In this document: positions 14,201-21,213 of the stretch, in pieces
Layout: each line of letters opens with the position of its first letter
Position numbering within the stretch: position 1 is the stretch's first letter
NCBI GenBank assembly: GCA_019925095.2
Contig: CM034388.1
Span: 2,963,501-3,027,500 of the forward strand
Source: Dendrolimus kikuchii
Taxonomy: Eukaryota; Arthropoda; Insecta; Lepidoptera; Lasiocampidae
Direction of reading: 5' to 3'
DNA: 64,000 bases
Notes under the pieces: model-generated
What the model saw: only the letters and a program-made list of their open reading frames with translations
Told to the model about the DNA's origin: nothing
Databases searched by the model: none
Position numbers and translations under genes: made by a program

Positions 14201-17200
14201 AAACAGGCTGTGCATGATATACATGTCCACTCTGTTTTTTTCTCTGGTGAAGCTATGTATAAATCTTTATCTATTTTATATATACATTTTTGATGAAAGT
14301 TATTACCGCAAATAGTGCAACGTAGATAGTCTTTTTCTGATATGAGATCTTCACATGTTTTACATAGTTGTTCCATGTTTATTAAGATAGTTCTAAATAT
14401 GACAACTGATAAATGCTATTATTGTTGTAATTGTAATTTGTGTATTGGCGTCGTAATAGTGCTGTAGTCTTTGACTGCCCTCTATAGTCTAAATTAATAA
14501 TTTAGTTAAACTAATGGTTGTCATAAAGTGTATAATAATTGATGTTTACTTTTATCTAGTCGTTTATAGATGTCAGTGTTTGTTCTCAATATTAATATTA
14601 TAGACAATTGTACATTAATCTTACTACTTGCCGCTAGATGTCAGTGTTTCTTGTCATAGAATCAATTGTGCAGTGATTTTATTTTTCGCCACATATACAG
14701 CTACTCTCTAATAGATGTCTCTGTAGTACAAAGACTGTTCTACACTGTGAAAATTTTCCATGATTCGAAATCTTAACGGTTTGTAAAATTGTGAAAATAG
14801 TAACAACTGGCACAACTGTAGCAGCTATAAGATGACACTGTTGATAAATTTCACTTTTTCTTTGTAACATTTACGATGATTTAGCTTTAAACTTTATATT
14901 AAACAGTTTTATTTGACACACTAAGATTGTATTTAAAACATAGTTAATCGTTTGCACTTTTTGGAGATAACACTTGTACGTGATATTTATAGTGTATTAG
15001 TCACTTATTTACTTTGCACTGGAATATTTGGTGATTTAGAGATTTTATACAGCTTTTTTAAAAAATGACTTGTGTAATGTAATGTTTACTTGACGGCAGC
15101 GCCATCTACGTCTTCTTAACCAATGGTTAAAAGAATATAATCACTAAGGCTGATGTGCATGAACATTTAACCAATGGTTAAAATAATATATTCACTAAGG
15201 CTCGTTTGCACGAACATTTAACCAATGGTTAAAATAATAAATCATTAAGGCTGTTGTGTATGAACATTTAACTAATGGTTAAAATAAACTAATCGCTGTT
15301 TAGACATATATTTTTAGTGATAGGTTAAATGTCTATACACACCAGCCTTAGTTATTTCTGAGATAAATAGCTCTAACATAAAAAGATGGACAAATGGATG
15401 GATATGATGAGTTGAAATCAATAGAGAGCAAATAATAATTAAAGTTATTTATTTATACAAAAATTTATTTAATTAAATAGCTAAATATTACATACGCTTT
15501 TGCCCTTCTGAAGGTACAAGAAACTTTTTAAAAACCTTTCATAAAAATCAAAAACACATATTTTGTGTTAAATATGTTCAGATTTACATAAAAAGAATAT
15601 TATAGTTATGTAACATATGTTATGTTGTTATTACTTACTTGTCCATAAGCACTGACACCCTTATCTGTCCTTCCACATCTATGGTAGTTCGCCGTCTCCC
15701 TACTTTGTATTAGGCAAGACTTTGTCAATGCATGGAAGAGATGATGCTCTATAGTCTGGTTTGTGTCCTCTTGAATGGCAAGGCCTTGGTAATCCCAACC
15801 AAAATATAAAAACTTAAACAGAACTTTTCTGTAGTGACACCTAGAAAGTTGTATGTATATAAAATACTACCAGCCCGTCTCGGCTTCGCACAGGTGGACA
15901 TTTATTCTTTAAACATTTTGAGATTAATGTATAAATATAGTCTATGTTACTCAGGGATAACATAGTATTCTATTGGTTAAATCTCAGCCTTTCCAACACA
16001 TACAAAGCGCAGGGTCATCAGGGAGGAGGGGGTTTTTAGTGTGTATTGGGGTTGCTCGCTCGTGTAGCAACGCTCGGAGTCTTCCACACTATTCTGTGAC
16101 GTTGATCGCGGACGGAGCGCTGCCAAGAGCATACTATTGCTGCAGTGTTTACGCCCCAGACCGACGCGTGTCGTTCCCCTAGCAACGACCCAGTTTGTGC
16201 GTAAATTGGTTAAGCATTTTCCCTCGCCTCAAAACAAAAAAAAAAAAGTATTCTATTGGTTAAACAATTTTTGAAATTGGTTCAGTAGTTTTTGAGTTTA
16301 TTTGTAACAAACATACAAAAATATAAATCTTTCTTCTTTATAATATTAGTATAGACATACATATAGACCATGGATAAATTTTACTATTTCTATTAGTGAT
16401 GGATACATATTTGTGGCTTTCGTGGTTGATACTATAGGGCCATGACAACTTAAGGCTTATCAAATCTCAATACCATTTAATTTTGTCAAAAGACAGCTCA
16501 CAAGACCAATAAGCTGGCCAATAAGTTTTTATATAGGGCAATGGATCAGTGTTGCTATATAATGTGGCAATACAGCCAACATTTTCAGAACACCCACACA
16601 GACAGCAATCTGGATTAAATTTTTTACCTATAATTGTGTTTAGTAGTTTTTAATTTATTTTAGATAACTTCGTTTTAGATTTTGTTGTATGGCTGACATA
16701 ATTAAAATAATTATAAATTTATATGGGTGTGGTATAGTTATACGGCACATTTATTTATTATTTGAGACAAAGCGAATTTTGGGTGGTTATAAAAAAAATA
16801 ACCACAAAGGCTAACCTGTATTAAAAAAGTTCAGATTTATTCATAATAGATAAATGTATAACTATACCCCACCCGAAACTTGAATATATTTATTTCATTA
16901 ATAAAAAAGGTCGGGAAGGTAGTGAATTCAAAGGCTTACTTGGCAAAATCGAACGGCTTCTTGTATACTCTTGTATCACTTTGTATGTCATCATTCAAGT
17001 TTCTGCTTATAATATTTTTAAGCTGTGCATTGTGGGTTTCCAATTGCAATATTATATCTATCAATTTCTGTACGAAAACAAAAATATATAGATTAAAAAC
17101 TATTACGTTGAGGTTATGATGCTGTTTTCGTAATTTTTCAGTGAAACTAACTTCTTTGTCGAAATTTAACAATTCCTCCTTTGTCGCTCCTCGTATTTTC

Positions 17201-17226
17201 TTCTGTTTCGGTGGAACTTTTTCCAT
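2100..17226 (-). CDS. PUS3: PUS3/DEG1, tRNA pseudouridine(38/39) synthase, split gene
   Basis: Joining minus-strand pieces 17226-17107, 17067-16940, 15840-15639, 9541-9372, 7808-7600, 3604-3457, 3250-3098 and 2253-2100 gives one frame of 427 codons plus a stop. Every join keeps phase and uses GT/AG sites. Members of the TruA family convert U38 and U39 in the tRNA anticodon arm to pseudouridine. Seen here: the family core FGWDYQG, the catalytic-Asp motif CGRTDKGVSA, KYYFPRSNLD, CKMDVGNGVVEF, FLWHQIRCI, and the C-terminal KPKVYTPLLKR typical of Pus3. The N-terminus is a Lys-rich and coiled-coil-like segment (KKIRGATKEELL). Length resembles fungal Deg1. Introns hold a LINE, an R1 fragment and SINEs, all outside exons, and I see no disabling change, so the gene is probably functional. 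The exact C-terminus and the 39-nt intron are the uncertain points. Confidence 0.9.
2668..2695. repeat. Perfect 28-bp palindrome
   Basis: Two 14-base arms meet at a TCCGGA centre with no spacer; flanking bases pair again after one mismatch. It lies in a PUS3 intron inside a moderately GC-rich 240-bp block of unknown nature. Confidence 0.8.
3098..3250 (-). CDS. PUS3: PUS3 exon 7
   Basis: Completes the codon for Arg and continues KPQYNMALDIPLNLFHCEYE to NQWSIHSV. Acceptor ATTTCTAG, donor GTTAA|GTATGG. The KPQY...MA motif directly follows the NPR end of exon 6, as in other Pus3 proteins. Confidence 0.92.
3457..3604 (-). CDS. PUS3: PUS3 exon 6
   Basis: Acceptor TTTTCTACAG, donor CGAG|GTGATA. 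The correct frame is the one giving IIEGNAFLWHQIRCIMGV and GLEKPEVFDQLLDV, matching TruA-family motifs. The longest open frame across this spot is a different, wrong frame. Confidence 0.92.
3755..5374 (+). pseudogene. R1-clade LINE ORF2 fragment (reverse transcriptase to C-terminal CCHC)
   Basis: About 540 codons. Reverse transcriptase motifs in order: FGFRAGRSTLDAL, LDIKNAFNSL (palm Asp), GVPQGSVLGP, CFADDT (catalytic AspAsp), KYLGLVIDG. A thumb and connection region follows, then a C-terminal CHEC...H...C knuckle near residue 460 and an Arg-rich end. The endonuclease and fingers are missing through 5' truncation. The first in-frame ATG at 3749 lies in the duplicated target sequence, not in the element, so this is not a natural start. 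Confidence 0.9.
3755..5750 (+). mobile_element. 5'-truncated R1-clade LINE with 17-bp target duplication
   Basis: Insertion bounded by identical 17-bp direct repeats GGTCCAGTCAAATGTTG at 3738-3754 and 5751-5767, and ending in a 17-A tail (5734-5750). It carries the C-terminal half of an R1-type ORF2 and a GC-rich 3' UTR, in a PUS3 intron and opposite to that gene. The clean duplication and A-tail indicate a recent insertion. Confidence 0.93.
6312..6374 (-). repeat. SINE-A fragment (3' 60 bp)
   Basis: Minus-strand copy of the CTGCTGAACTCCTGCAATAAA end of SINE-A, severely 5' truncated. Confidence 0.8.
6505..6725 (+). repeat. SINE-B copy (tRNA-derived), degraded
   Basis: Parallels 44291-44540: GTGGTTGAGCAGGCTAAG head, degenerate B box, then ACTATGGTCTGG and CCCAGAGTG blocks and a TATACAATGTGTGTGTTTGTC tail region. 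Lies in a PUS3 intron. Confidence 0.7.
6775..7128 (+). mobile_element. LINE 3' end encoding VETLGPWGP-type C-terminus
   Basis: Encodes VETLGPWGPSAHKLFK, AGAYLAQRISLCIQRGNAAS and LLGT up to a TAA near 6990, followed by an AT-rich 3' UTR. The same C-terminal signature recurs at 53520, 57105 and 61215. I associate it with arthropod LINE ORF2 C-termini; the clade was not resolved. Confidence 0.65.
7600..7808 (-). CDS. PUS3: PUS3 exon 5
   Basis: Acceptor CTTTTTCAG, donor C|GTAAGTATAG. Encodes FDCKQRKYKYYFPRSNLDL, the GSHDFRHLCKMDVGNGV region and HINSAAILPVDD. This is the most strongly conserved Pus3 segment in the window. Confidence 0.93.
7893..8036 (+). repeat. Unclassified 140-bp repeat X, copy 1
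   Basis: Highly similar to 37537-37676. Contains the palindrome CCGTGATCACGG, a GCTACTGAAAAGTGGC stem and a conserved ACCGTTAAAACGTAG end. Probably the end of a larger mobile element. Confidence 0.6.
8436..8738 (-). repeat. SINE-A full-length copy
   Basis: Full-length minus-strand copy from the poly-T to ATCCGTGCAGG. It is followed within 40 bp by a plus-strand copy, forming an inverted pair inside a PUS3 intron. Confidence 0.85.
8775..8946 (+). repeat. SINE-A copy, 5' truncated and diverged
   Basis: Plus-strand copy from the CATAACAACCTTGAGTTG block to the TGCAATAAA tail. Confidence 0.75.
8985..9270 (-). repeat. SINE-C copy (tRNA-derived)
   Basis: Read on the minus strand it starts with an A-box-like GTAGCGTAGTGGCTAG followed by a B-box-like GGTGTTCATTCC (9209-9220). 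The body contains GGTATACTGTCC and a CCACTACTGGGCTCGAG-type block, then an ATT-rich tail. Related copies lie at 19255 and 27540. Confidence 0.65.
9372..9541 (-). CDS. PUS3: PUS3 exon 4
   Basis: Starts VISITIRSKFPPEQ immediately after YGQ of the previous exon and ends LTNFSA plus two bases. Acceptor TTTTTAAG, donor TAG|GTAATT. The YCKILNRLLP and VAWMPIP segments are typical of the TruA/Pus3 fold. Confidence 0.92.
9636..9690 (-). mobile_element. Short 3'-end fragment of the CR1-like LINE
   Basis: Nearly identical to 9785-9838, the 3' terminus of the neighbouring LINE, but without its ATTTC tail. Confidence 0.65.
10069..12939 (-). CDS. LINE ORF2: AP endonuclease plus reverse transcriptase
   Basis: 956 codons. 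The N-terminal exonuclease-endonuclease-phosphatase domain occupies residues ~1-230: HQNIAGLINK, ITEHNM (metal-binding Glu), CGDYNINI and SDHTAQ. The reverse transcriptase lies at about 430-740: NYRPIALIPVLSKVMEK, QNGFRKNK, YMDMTKAFDFV, GVPQGSVLGPLLFLIYINDL, LFADDS (catalytic Asp pair), KFLGLFIDNKL. This is the enzyme that nicks the target and reverse-transcribes LINE RNA. Length and domain order suit the CR1/Jockey assemblage. No frameshift or stop, so probably intact. Confidence 0.93.
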   Translation of the reverse strand: MYNSIYIMHQNIAGLINKSDMLTVQLEELSSCNKTIDIICITEHNMILSDQNLLTLTNYKLGDIIHRNKRRGGSCILVRNIHEFRPLNEIKKLSKINILECCGIELTQHNIIIICIYRVPKQTNIGIHLNIFFEILEDLLYNITRGKRYKKVVLCGDYNINILNSNDVTKKLEEIIYGFNLKILIRQPTRLSSGTCIDNIFHNDRFNNGEVIETTLSDHTAQIIKCQVKKTCIIHSWTTETRDYSPELISKFTEYISNLSLQEVYESNDTNLAYDKFFEIFKLFYDLCFPKKYQRKTINKRNKWLSRGIKTGSKNKRKLLWQYRKTKNEDNKKLYTTYSARYKKIIRLTKYTQNNYYIKTANNKSKATWKIINENKSSFPPEPISQVFHNDIEITEPKNICNAFNDFYIDQVNINQNNLGSSGTINRITDTLFLNPTTPVEVFTTILSLKNTKSTGYDSIATTIIKSVSHLICFPLCHIVNLSFEKGVFPDNLKMSIIKPLHKKGDKTLLKNYRPIALIPVLSKVMEKIIHYRLYNFLESKNILVEEQNGFRKNKNINIAIYNFLQRVMSSMDKRQPICAIYMDMTKAFDFVKHDILFEKLERYGVRGKGLDLMKSYLQKRKQLVEINNIDLKTKREIKVRSNTRIIGNGVPQGSVLGPLLFLIYINDLPKNVNHPTILFADDSTIVIKSDETYNYSKEINDTLKVTIEWLKSNNLTVNLEKTHIMHFSQRNNNSNNLNITYNNTPIERVDHTKFLGLFIDNKLTWKTHVEQLCKKINGFSYALYKLSKFVNRDTVLIAYHSYVESVLRYGVIFWGNTTDKNHIFIAQKKCIRSICNLGPRDSCKTHFNSLKILTLPCLYIYEIALFVTINPHLFKIKPPRHENLRKRESNVLCVNRYNTALLDKSVYEMAPTIFNILPKSLKTIPLNIFKTRLKQLLIDKSYYSTNEFLNDKFET
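13024..14376 (-). CDS. LINE ORF1: PHD-type zinc finger, coiled coil and SGNH/esterase-like domain
   Basis: 450 codons ending 84 bp before ORF2. Residues ~5-58 hold a Cys/His cluster of PHD type (CKTCEDLI, LRCTICG, FHQKC, WTCISC). Residues ~130-185 are coiled-coil-like (EKIEELQILVKTIQEKL). From ~250 there is an IIIIGGHQCKGLS start and an IVCIGEADTDP strand that resemble the SGNH/esterase domain known in CR1 ORF1 proteins, though the nucleophile Ser is not obvious. The C-terminus is Lys-rich. ORF1 proteins bind LINE RNA. Confidence 0.85.
   Translation of the reverse strand: MEQLCKTCEDLISEKDYLRCTICGNNFHQKCIYKIDKDLYIASPEKKTEWTCISCTACLSPSNISDKRPSGYEYQYKNDNITLRKPYKDNIHTRNSFESLSTNEIEDEDEFGSFTSNSQHNRSCPELQLNEHEKIEELQILVKTIQEKLASAESEIENLLSENNCLKKIIKNNEKTISNLKKICNTTPTPKSNNKRKNTNNENTKTITPNYATKIKENVLNPEINYLNASQNYSLHKKTLSFNPSEEQQKEIMCKKIIIIGGHQCKGLSIELIRSRTNSTYDKYNVQGIVKPEAPAEILSKATNLFQLSKHDKLIVCIGEADTDPQQLFYELYSMMKTITASIIVMSVCKNQYLNEKKLNNMIRHLCNKFDHCHYIHLDHYYKHFDYNKKICSQINLVIDSIDYENKFIPTKRKMNNLTNNIKIQNRKKTQTRQKKSQSTLPGLKTTNKI
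15118..15300 (+). repeat. Tandem array, ~51-bp unit, about 3.5 copies
   Basis: Units start at 15118, 15169, 15220 and 15270, each with the near-palindrome AACCAATGGTT, a CACTAAGGCT block and GAACATTT. Related sequence resumes at 9705-9757 on the other side of the LINE. Confidence 0.8.
15639..15840 (-). CDS. PUS3: PUS3 exon 3, catalytic aspartate exon
   Basis: Acceptor TTTCTAG, donor CAA|GTAAGT. Encodes the start of the synthase fold (VLFKFLYFGWDYQG), then TIEHHLFHALTK and NYHRCGRTDKGVSAYGQ. The Asp of RTDKG is the family catalytic residue. The exon is 202 bp, one base plus 67 codons, exactly fitting both neighbours. Confidence 0.93.
15868..16357 (-). mobile_element. Helitron-like element (minus) carrying an R1 3' fragment
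   Basis: The right end reads on the minus strand as a TCTATACTAATATTATAAAG-type Helitron start; the left end is a degraded CTAGC...CCGTCTCGGCTTCGC-type end. The body has the GAAATTGGTTCAGTAG motif common to lepidopteran Helitrons. It is interrupted by the insertion at 15982-16246. Confidence 0.6.
15982..16246 (+). mobile_element. R1-clade LINE 3' UTR fragment with 18-bp target duplication
   Basis: Flanked by AGTATTCTATTGGTTAAA at 15964-15981 and 16247-16264 and ending in an A-rich tail. Its sequence nearly matches 55126-55427. It has no coding sequence, so it is a severely 5'-truncated insertion or a SINE-like derivative. Confidence 0.88.
16940..17067 (-). CDS. PUS3: PUS3 exon 2
   Basis: Encodes KLIDIILQLETHNAQLKNII and continues to KKPFDFAK. 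The donor is AA|GTAAGC, leaving two bases of a codon completed by the next exon. Pus3 proteins have a coiled-coil just before the PFDF-type start of the catalytic domain. Confidence 0.85.
17068..17106 (-). other. Candidate 39-nt intron in PUS3
   Basis: Begins GTAATAG and ends TTTTCGTACAG with a T-rich middle, so it looks like an intron. It is a multiple of three and has no stop, so it could also be translated as 13 hydrophobic residues. Removal joins the heptad-like stretches on each side cleanly. Confidence 0.6.
17107..17226 (-). CDS. PUS3: PUS3 exon 1 (start codon)
   Basis: Forty codons from ATG at 17226-17224, MEKVPPKQKK onward, ending in HHNLN before a GTAATA donor. Upstream of the ATG there is no longer in-frame extension of Pus3 character. 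Highly charged N-terminal segment, presumably outside the catalytic fold. Confidence 0.8.
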
Positions 17227-17311
17227 ATTTAATTGTATAACAAACAAAACAAAATTATAATTGTATAAGGTTGTTTTATCTGTTTTGTCTTTTTATAGTT
17301 TTTGTTAATCC

Positions 17312-17325
17312 GTCACAATTGTGAC
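17312..17325. promoter_or_regulatory. 14-bp perfect palindrome upstream of PUS3
   Basis: GTCACAATTGTGAC lies about 90 bp upstream of the PUS3 start codon. It could be a dimeric factor site; no function is established. Confidence 0.25.
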
Positions 17326-17519
17326 CAAAGAACTAAATTCATACTACCTAGTCAAACTCAAACACGAATTTCGCATGATTTCATTAAAAGCACACTATAA
17401 TTTGTCGTGTCGTGTGAACCAAAAGTACTCTGTGGTGTGAACTCGTGTGCAAAATTTATAAATAAATCATAAGTATATTTATATGACGCCATCTTTTATC
17501 ATGTAGTTAAATTATTAGT

Positions 17520-18120
17520 TACTAGGATATGCCTGCGACTTCGTCCAGGCTTGACTTGATTTCCCGCGAGACTCCCGGGGCATAAAAAAGAATGTAAGCT
17601 GTTTTAGTGAAAACTGTCGGAATGATAAAATTTTTACGCACCCGAACAACTACAAACCCCTCCCGGGAAAATTACCACGGGATTTCCGGGATAAATATAA
17701 CACATACTTTATTACATAAAATTTTCTATCGAACAGCGAAAAGATCACGTTGGAATTTTAATACGTTTTTAATCTGGCCATTTCAAGTCATCCCCAGAAA
17801 AATTCCCACGGGATTCCCAGGATAAAAATAGTGCAGATAGTTTACATAGAGAAGGACTGCCGAATGATTAGATTTTTTTTATTATGCAAAAAAAATACAT
17901 TAGAAAACATTACACACGCTACAATGTATTCGATACACACACGCATGTATACCTACTCTACTCTTTTGTTTATTGTTCAAGTGAAATTAACAGTGTAGCT
18001 TTGGCGAAATTTGTGATTATAGAAGTATAGTCTTTGACAACAGAACCTTAATAATGTTCAAACTTATAACTTAAATTAATTATGGTCGAATTGCGATCAC
18101 TGGGCGAGCAATAGTACATA
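17520..18120. mobile_element. Degraded Helitron-derived sequence
   Basis: Contains CCCGGGAAAATTACCACGGGAT and GGATAAA motifs shared with 21214-21520. From 17870 it resembles the block at 56090-56280, ending in a decayed version of the hairpin plus CTAG terminus seen there. Confidence 0.5.
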
Positions 18121-18499
18121 CAAATATATGCTGTAATTATATTTAAAAAAGAAATTGATAGTAATACTTCCTTGACATAAATGTAGCAAAATTCACTTTA
18201 GTCACAATAAATCAATAAATAGTATGACGTGTTTTCCCACATAAAAAATGCATGTTGTGACGTATGCTAGGATAGGTAGCTACAATTACGATTCACTCAT
18301 TTATTATTTAATAGATCACCAGAAATAAGCTGTAAACGTACCTCCAACAGAAGGGAGCACGTTTAATTTTGATATTTATACTACGAGGGAAGCGAATGTG
18401 ATATAAAGAAGAATAAATGTAGCATGGCTAAAGTGGAGACAGGTAACCGGTGTGACGTGCGACAAACTAATGCCACTGAAACTAAAAGATCAAATATAT

Positions 18500-18910
18500 A
18501 AATCTGTCATACTGTCATGCTATACGGGTCCGAATGTTCGGCCACTAAAATGATAAACCACAAACGTCTTCACTCATCTGAAATGAGAATGATGAGATGG
18601 ATGTGTGGTGTTACAAGAATGGATAAGGTGAGAAATGAGTACATAAGGGGTTCTTTGAAAGTTGCACCCGTGACTAAAAAATTGAGAGGAAGAAGATTAA
18701 GGTGGTATGGGCATATAACGAGGAGGGGTGAAAGGCACGTGACAAAAAGAATGTTAAACTATAAACATGGATGGGTACAAATGTAAGGGTAGACCAAAAA
18801 AAAGATTTGTGGTGTGACAGAAGATGTATGTCAGAATAGAGGAGTGTGGGCAGGAAATACATATTCTGCCGAGCCCAATTAATAGGGATATGGTGAAATA
18901 AAAGGGATAA
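18500..18910 (+). mobile_element. RTE-like LINE C-terminal fragment
   Basis: Encodes LYGSECSATKM, SSEMRMMRWMCGVTRMDKVR, NEYIRGSLKVAPVTKKLRG and RWYGHITRR, the usual post-RT C-terminus of RTE-like LINEs, with frame damage further on. Two related copies lie at 20480 and 31738. Confidence 0.7.
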
Positions 18911-18934
18911 CTAGTGGAGCCAACAAAAAAATAT

Positions 18935-19240
18935 ATTAAGAACCCGATTATTTAAATTAAATATAGCCTATGTTACTGAGGAATAATGTAGCATCCTAAC
19001 GGTGAAAGAATTTTTGAAATCGGTCCAGTAGTTTTTTCGTTACAAACATACAAAAATACAAATCATACAAAAATTGTTCACCAAAAATTTAAACTTAAAA
19101 ACTAGATACAATAAATGTTGAACAAAGGGCGGCCTTATCGCTTAAAGCAATCTTTTCCAGGCAACCCCTTAAACTAAGGAAAATATTAAAACATGACATA
19201 TAATATTAGTATAGAGTGTCTTTGCCGCGACTTCGTTCAC
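18935..19240 (-). mobile_element. Helitron-like fragment interrupted by a LINE tail (19068-19170)
   Basis: The outer parts contain AAATCGGTCCAGTAG and a TAATATTAGTATAGA end. The inner part is a minus-strand copy of the GTTGCCTGGAAGAGATCGC LINE tail. Confidence 0.5.
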
Positions 19241-19254
19241 ACGGGGCTTGTTCT

Positions 19255-19510
19255 GAATGAAAATACTAACAGCCCATAAACGTCCCACAACTGGGCTTGG
19301 ACCTTCCAATTTTTTACGGGCAACGGGCAATATACCCGCCACGCTTGTCCATGGAGGCTTGCCCGGTATGATACATCGGTTGTCTCGGTGTGCCTATTTC
19401 TTTACGACGTTTTTCTTAACCGTCAGGAAGAGGTAATCGTAACAATATGAACTTTAGGTCAGAAACTGCCTAAGCGTTCCAGGATTCGGATCCGCTCCAT
19501 TCGAGACCTA
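19255..19510 (-). repeat. SINE-C copy, diverged
   Basis: Shares CCCACAACTGGGCTTGGA, ATACCCGCCACGCTTGTCCA and the AACTTTAGGTCAGAAA block with 8985-9270. Confidence 0.6.
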
Positions 19511-19654
19511 AGTTAGAATAACGAGTACGTTAAACAGTTTTAAACTACCACGGTTACATTAGTTAAATACAGGAAAAATTCATAATGAAAATTTTGTTTA
19601 TCAAGTAATAACCGTGGTTCTAAGAATTTCTCCAGTTTGCCGGAAATGTCCAAA

Positions 19655-20275
19655 AAGTTTTTTTTTTGTTAAAGCAGGGGGGGAATACATTTCGTACGCT
19701 ACCGGGTCCTTTGCCTTTGTCCTTTGGACCAAAGCGAAGAGAGGTATCCACTTAAGATGGCGCAGATAACAGAGTCGTTCGCTGGCGTGTGTGGAGACTC
19801 AGCAATGTAAAGGCTTTCCCTATACTGCTCCCCAGGCTCCCCTAAACCTACCTGCTTCTCATGTGCCCCGCGCTTATGCGTTACGCCCGAGATAAATCCT
19901 GCCCGGGATGCAGAGCAAACTCACTTCGTCAACAGAGGTTAGATCCCCGGTATCCCTAGATGCTGGAGGACCCCTGTAGCGGAATCACGGGAGGAGATTT
20001 TGCGCACATCTGCGCCTCCGGGGCCTCGATTGACGTCGTTACCCGCGAGACAAACGCACCTCTCTCCCTCTCTCGGTCAACGGCCTCCTTTTGAGACATT
20101 ACTGCCTCGCAGAAATTGGACGCTCCCTCTTAATGATCGTCGCTGTGCAGCATAGCCTGGACCAGACTGCCCAGCGAATCGATCGGACCTATGACGGCCT
20201 CGAGTTCAAATCTCTGCGGTGCTCGATGCTGGGCACTTGAATGCCAACCCTACGGAAGGGGAACATCGATAATGT
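19655..20275 (-). mobile_element. R1-clade LINE 3' fragment
   Basis: GC-rich block ending in a poly-T on the left. Read on the minus strand it carries a broken C-terminus resembling the FCESVMAQKEA segment of the R1 element at 3755, then a 3' UTR with GAGTCTCCACACACG and GGACCCGGTA. No target duplication was found. Confidence 0.65.
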
Positions 20276-20479
20276 AAAAATTTAGGATATTAGGCCATTC
20301 ATGAAATGTTAGTGTTTCACCTAGTTAAGTCACGCATTTAATGAGGCTTATTAATATTATGTTTTCACGTGCGAGCTTAAGCATGTTTAAAATCGCTTTT
20401 AGGGGTTCTTCGCCCTTCATAGTTCGTTGACTGCTAGGCACTTACCATATTTATCTATCTATATTATATTTATCTATAA

Positions 20480-21190
20480 GAAGTGATAAACCACAAACGT
20501 CTCTACTCAGCTGAGATGAGAATGTTGAGATGGATGTGTGGTGTAAAAAAATGGAACATAGTGAAAATGAGTACATAAGGGTATATTTGAAAGTTGCACC
20601 CGTCACTGAAGAATTGAGAGGAAGAAAACTAAGTTAAGTTATCCGTGCAGGGACGGAGAAAGAATACAATTCCCTGCGGCCGGGCGGCCTGTCGTAAGAG
20701 GCGACTTAACAACCCACAGCCAGGTGGTAGGGCATTTGCCCGACTGGATGGCTACCACCCCTGGTCTAAAGTATACCGCCATAACAACCTTGAGTTGTGT
20801 TCCGGTATTAGTGACCAGGTTCCAGTCTCCCTTAAGAGAGCAGCAGCGCATTTGTAGCAACTTTAGTGTTGCAAATGTCCATAGGCGATGGCAACCGCTT
20901 TCCATCGAGTGGGCCGTCTGCCTGTCTGCTGATCTCCTGCAATAAAAAAAAGTTGGTATGGACATATAATGAGGAGGGATGAAAGTCATGTGACAAAAAG
21001 AATGTTAAACTACAAGATGGATGGGTACAGATGTAAAGGTAGACCAAAAAAAATGGATGGATAGTGTTAAGGATGATGTGATGATTTGTGGTGTGACAGA
21101 AGATGTAGGTCAGAATAGAGGAGTTTGGAAGTAAAGGCATATTGTGCCGACCCCAATTAGTTGGGATATGGTGAAAGAAAAGAGAAAGAA
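20480..21190 (+). mobile_element. RTE-like LINE C-terminal fragment interrupted by SINE-A
   Basis: The left part (20480-20640) and right part (20950-21190) together match 18540-18910. The SINE at 20641-20949 splits the segment coding for RRKLSWYGHI. Confidence 0.7.
20641..20949 (+). repeat. SINE-A reference copy (309 bp)
   Basis: Starts ATCCGTGCAGG, continues with a GGCGGCCTGTCGTAAGAGGC block, a GGTGGTAGGGCATTTGCC stretch and AGGTTCCAGTCTCC (a weak B-box look-alike), and ends CTGATCTCCTGCAATAAAA. Copies occur in both orientations across the window, many 5' truncated, all with the A-tail, so it was spread by retrotransposition. Whether it is a tRNA-SINE or the 3' end of a LINE is unresolved. 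It has no real coding capacity. Confidence 0.85.
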
Positions 21191-21213
21191 AGAGAGATTA
21201 TATTTATTTGTAA

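Larger units (their letters stand above)
9757..15105 (-). mobile_element. Apparently full-length two-ORF LINE (CR1-like group)
   Basis: Contains a ~730-bp 5' leader (14377-15105), ORF1, an 84-bp spacer, ORF2, and a ~300-bp 3' UTR ending in AATAAATATTTC and (ATTTC)n at 9760-9786. It is inserted in a 51-bp tandem repeat array whose pieces lie on both sides, with a putative TTAA target duplication. It is in the same orientation as the host gene PUS3. Both ORFs are open, so it may be recently active. The 5' boundary is inferred from where the flanking array resumes. Confidence 0.8.

Noticed and set aside
20639..20989. Frames of 70-116 codons within SINE-A copies (also at 23840, 27747, 51305, 63715)
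   Set aside because: They recur only because the repeat recurs, lie on either strand, and run into the A-tail; no sign of protein selection.
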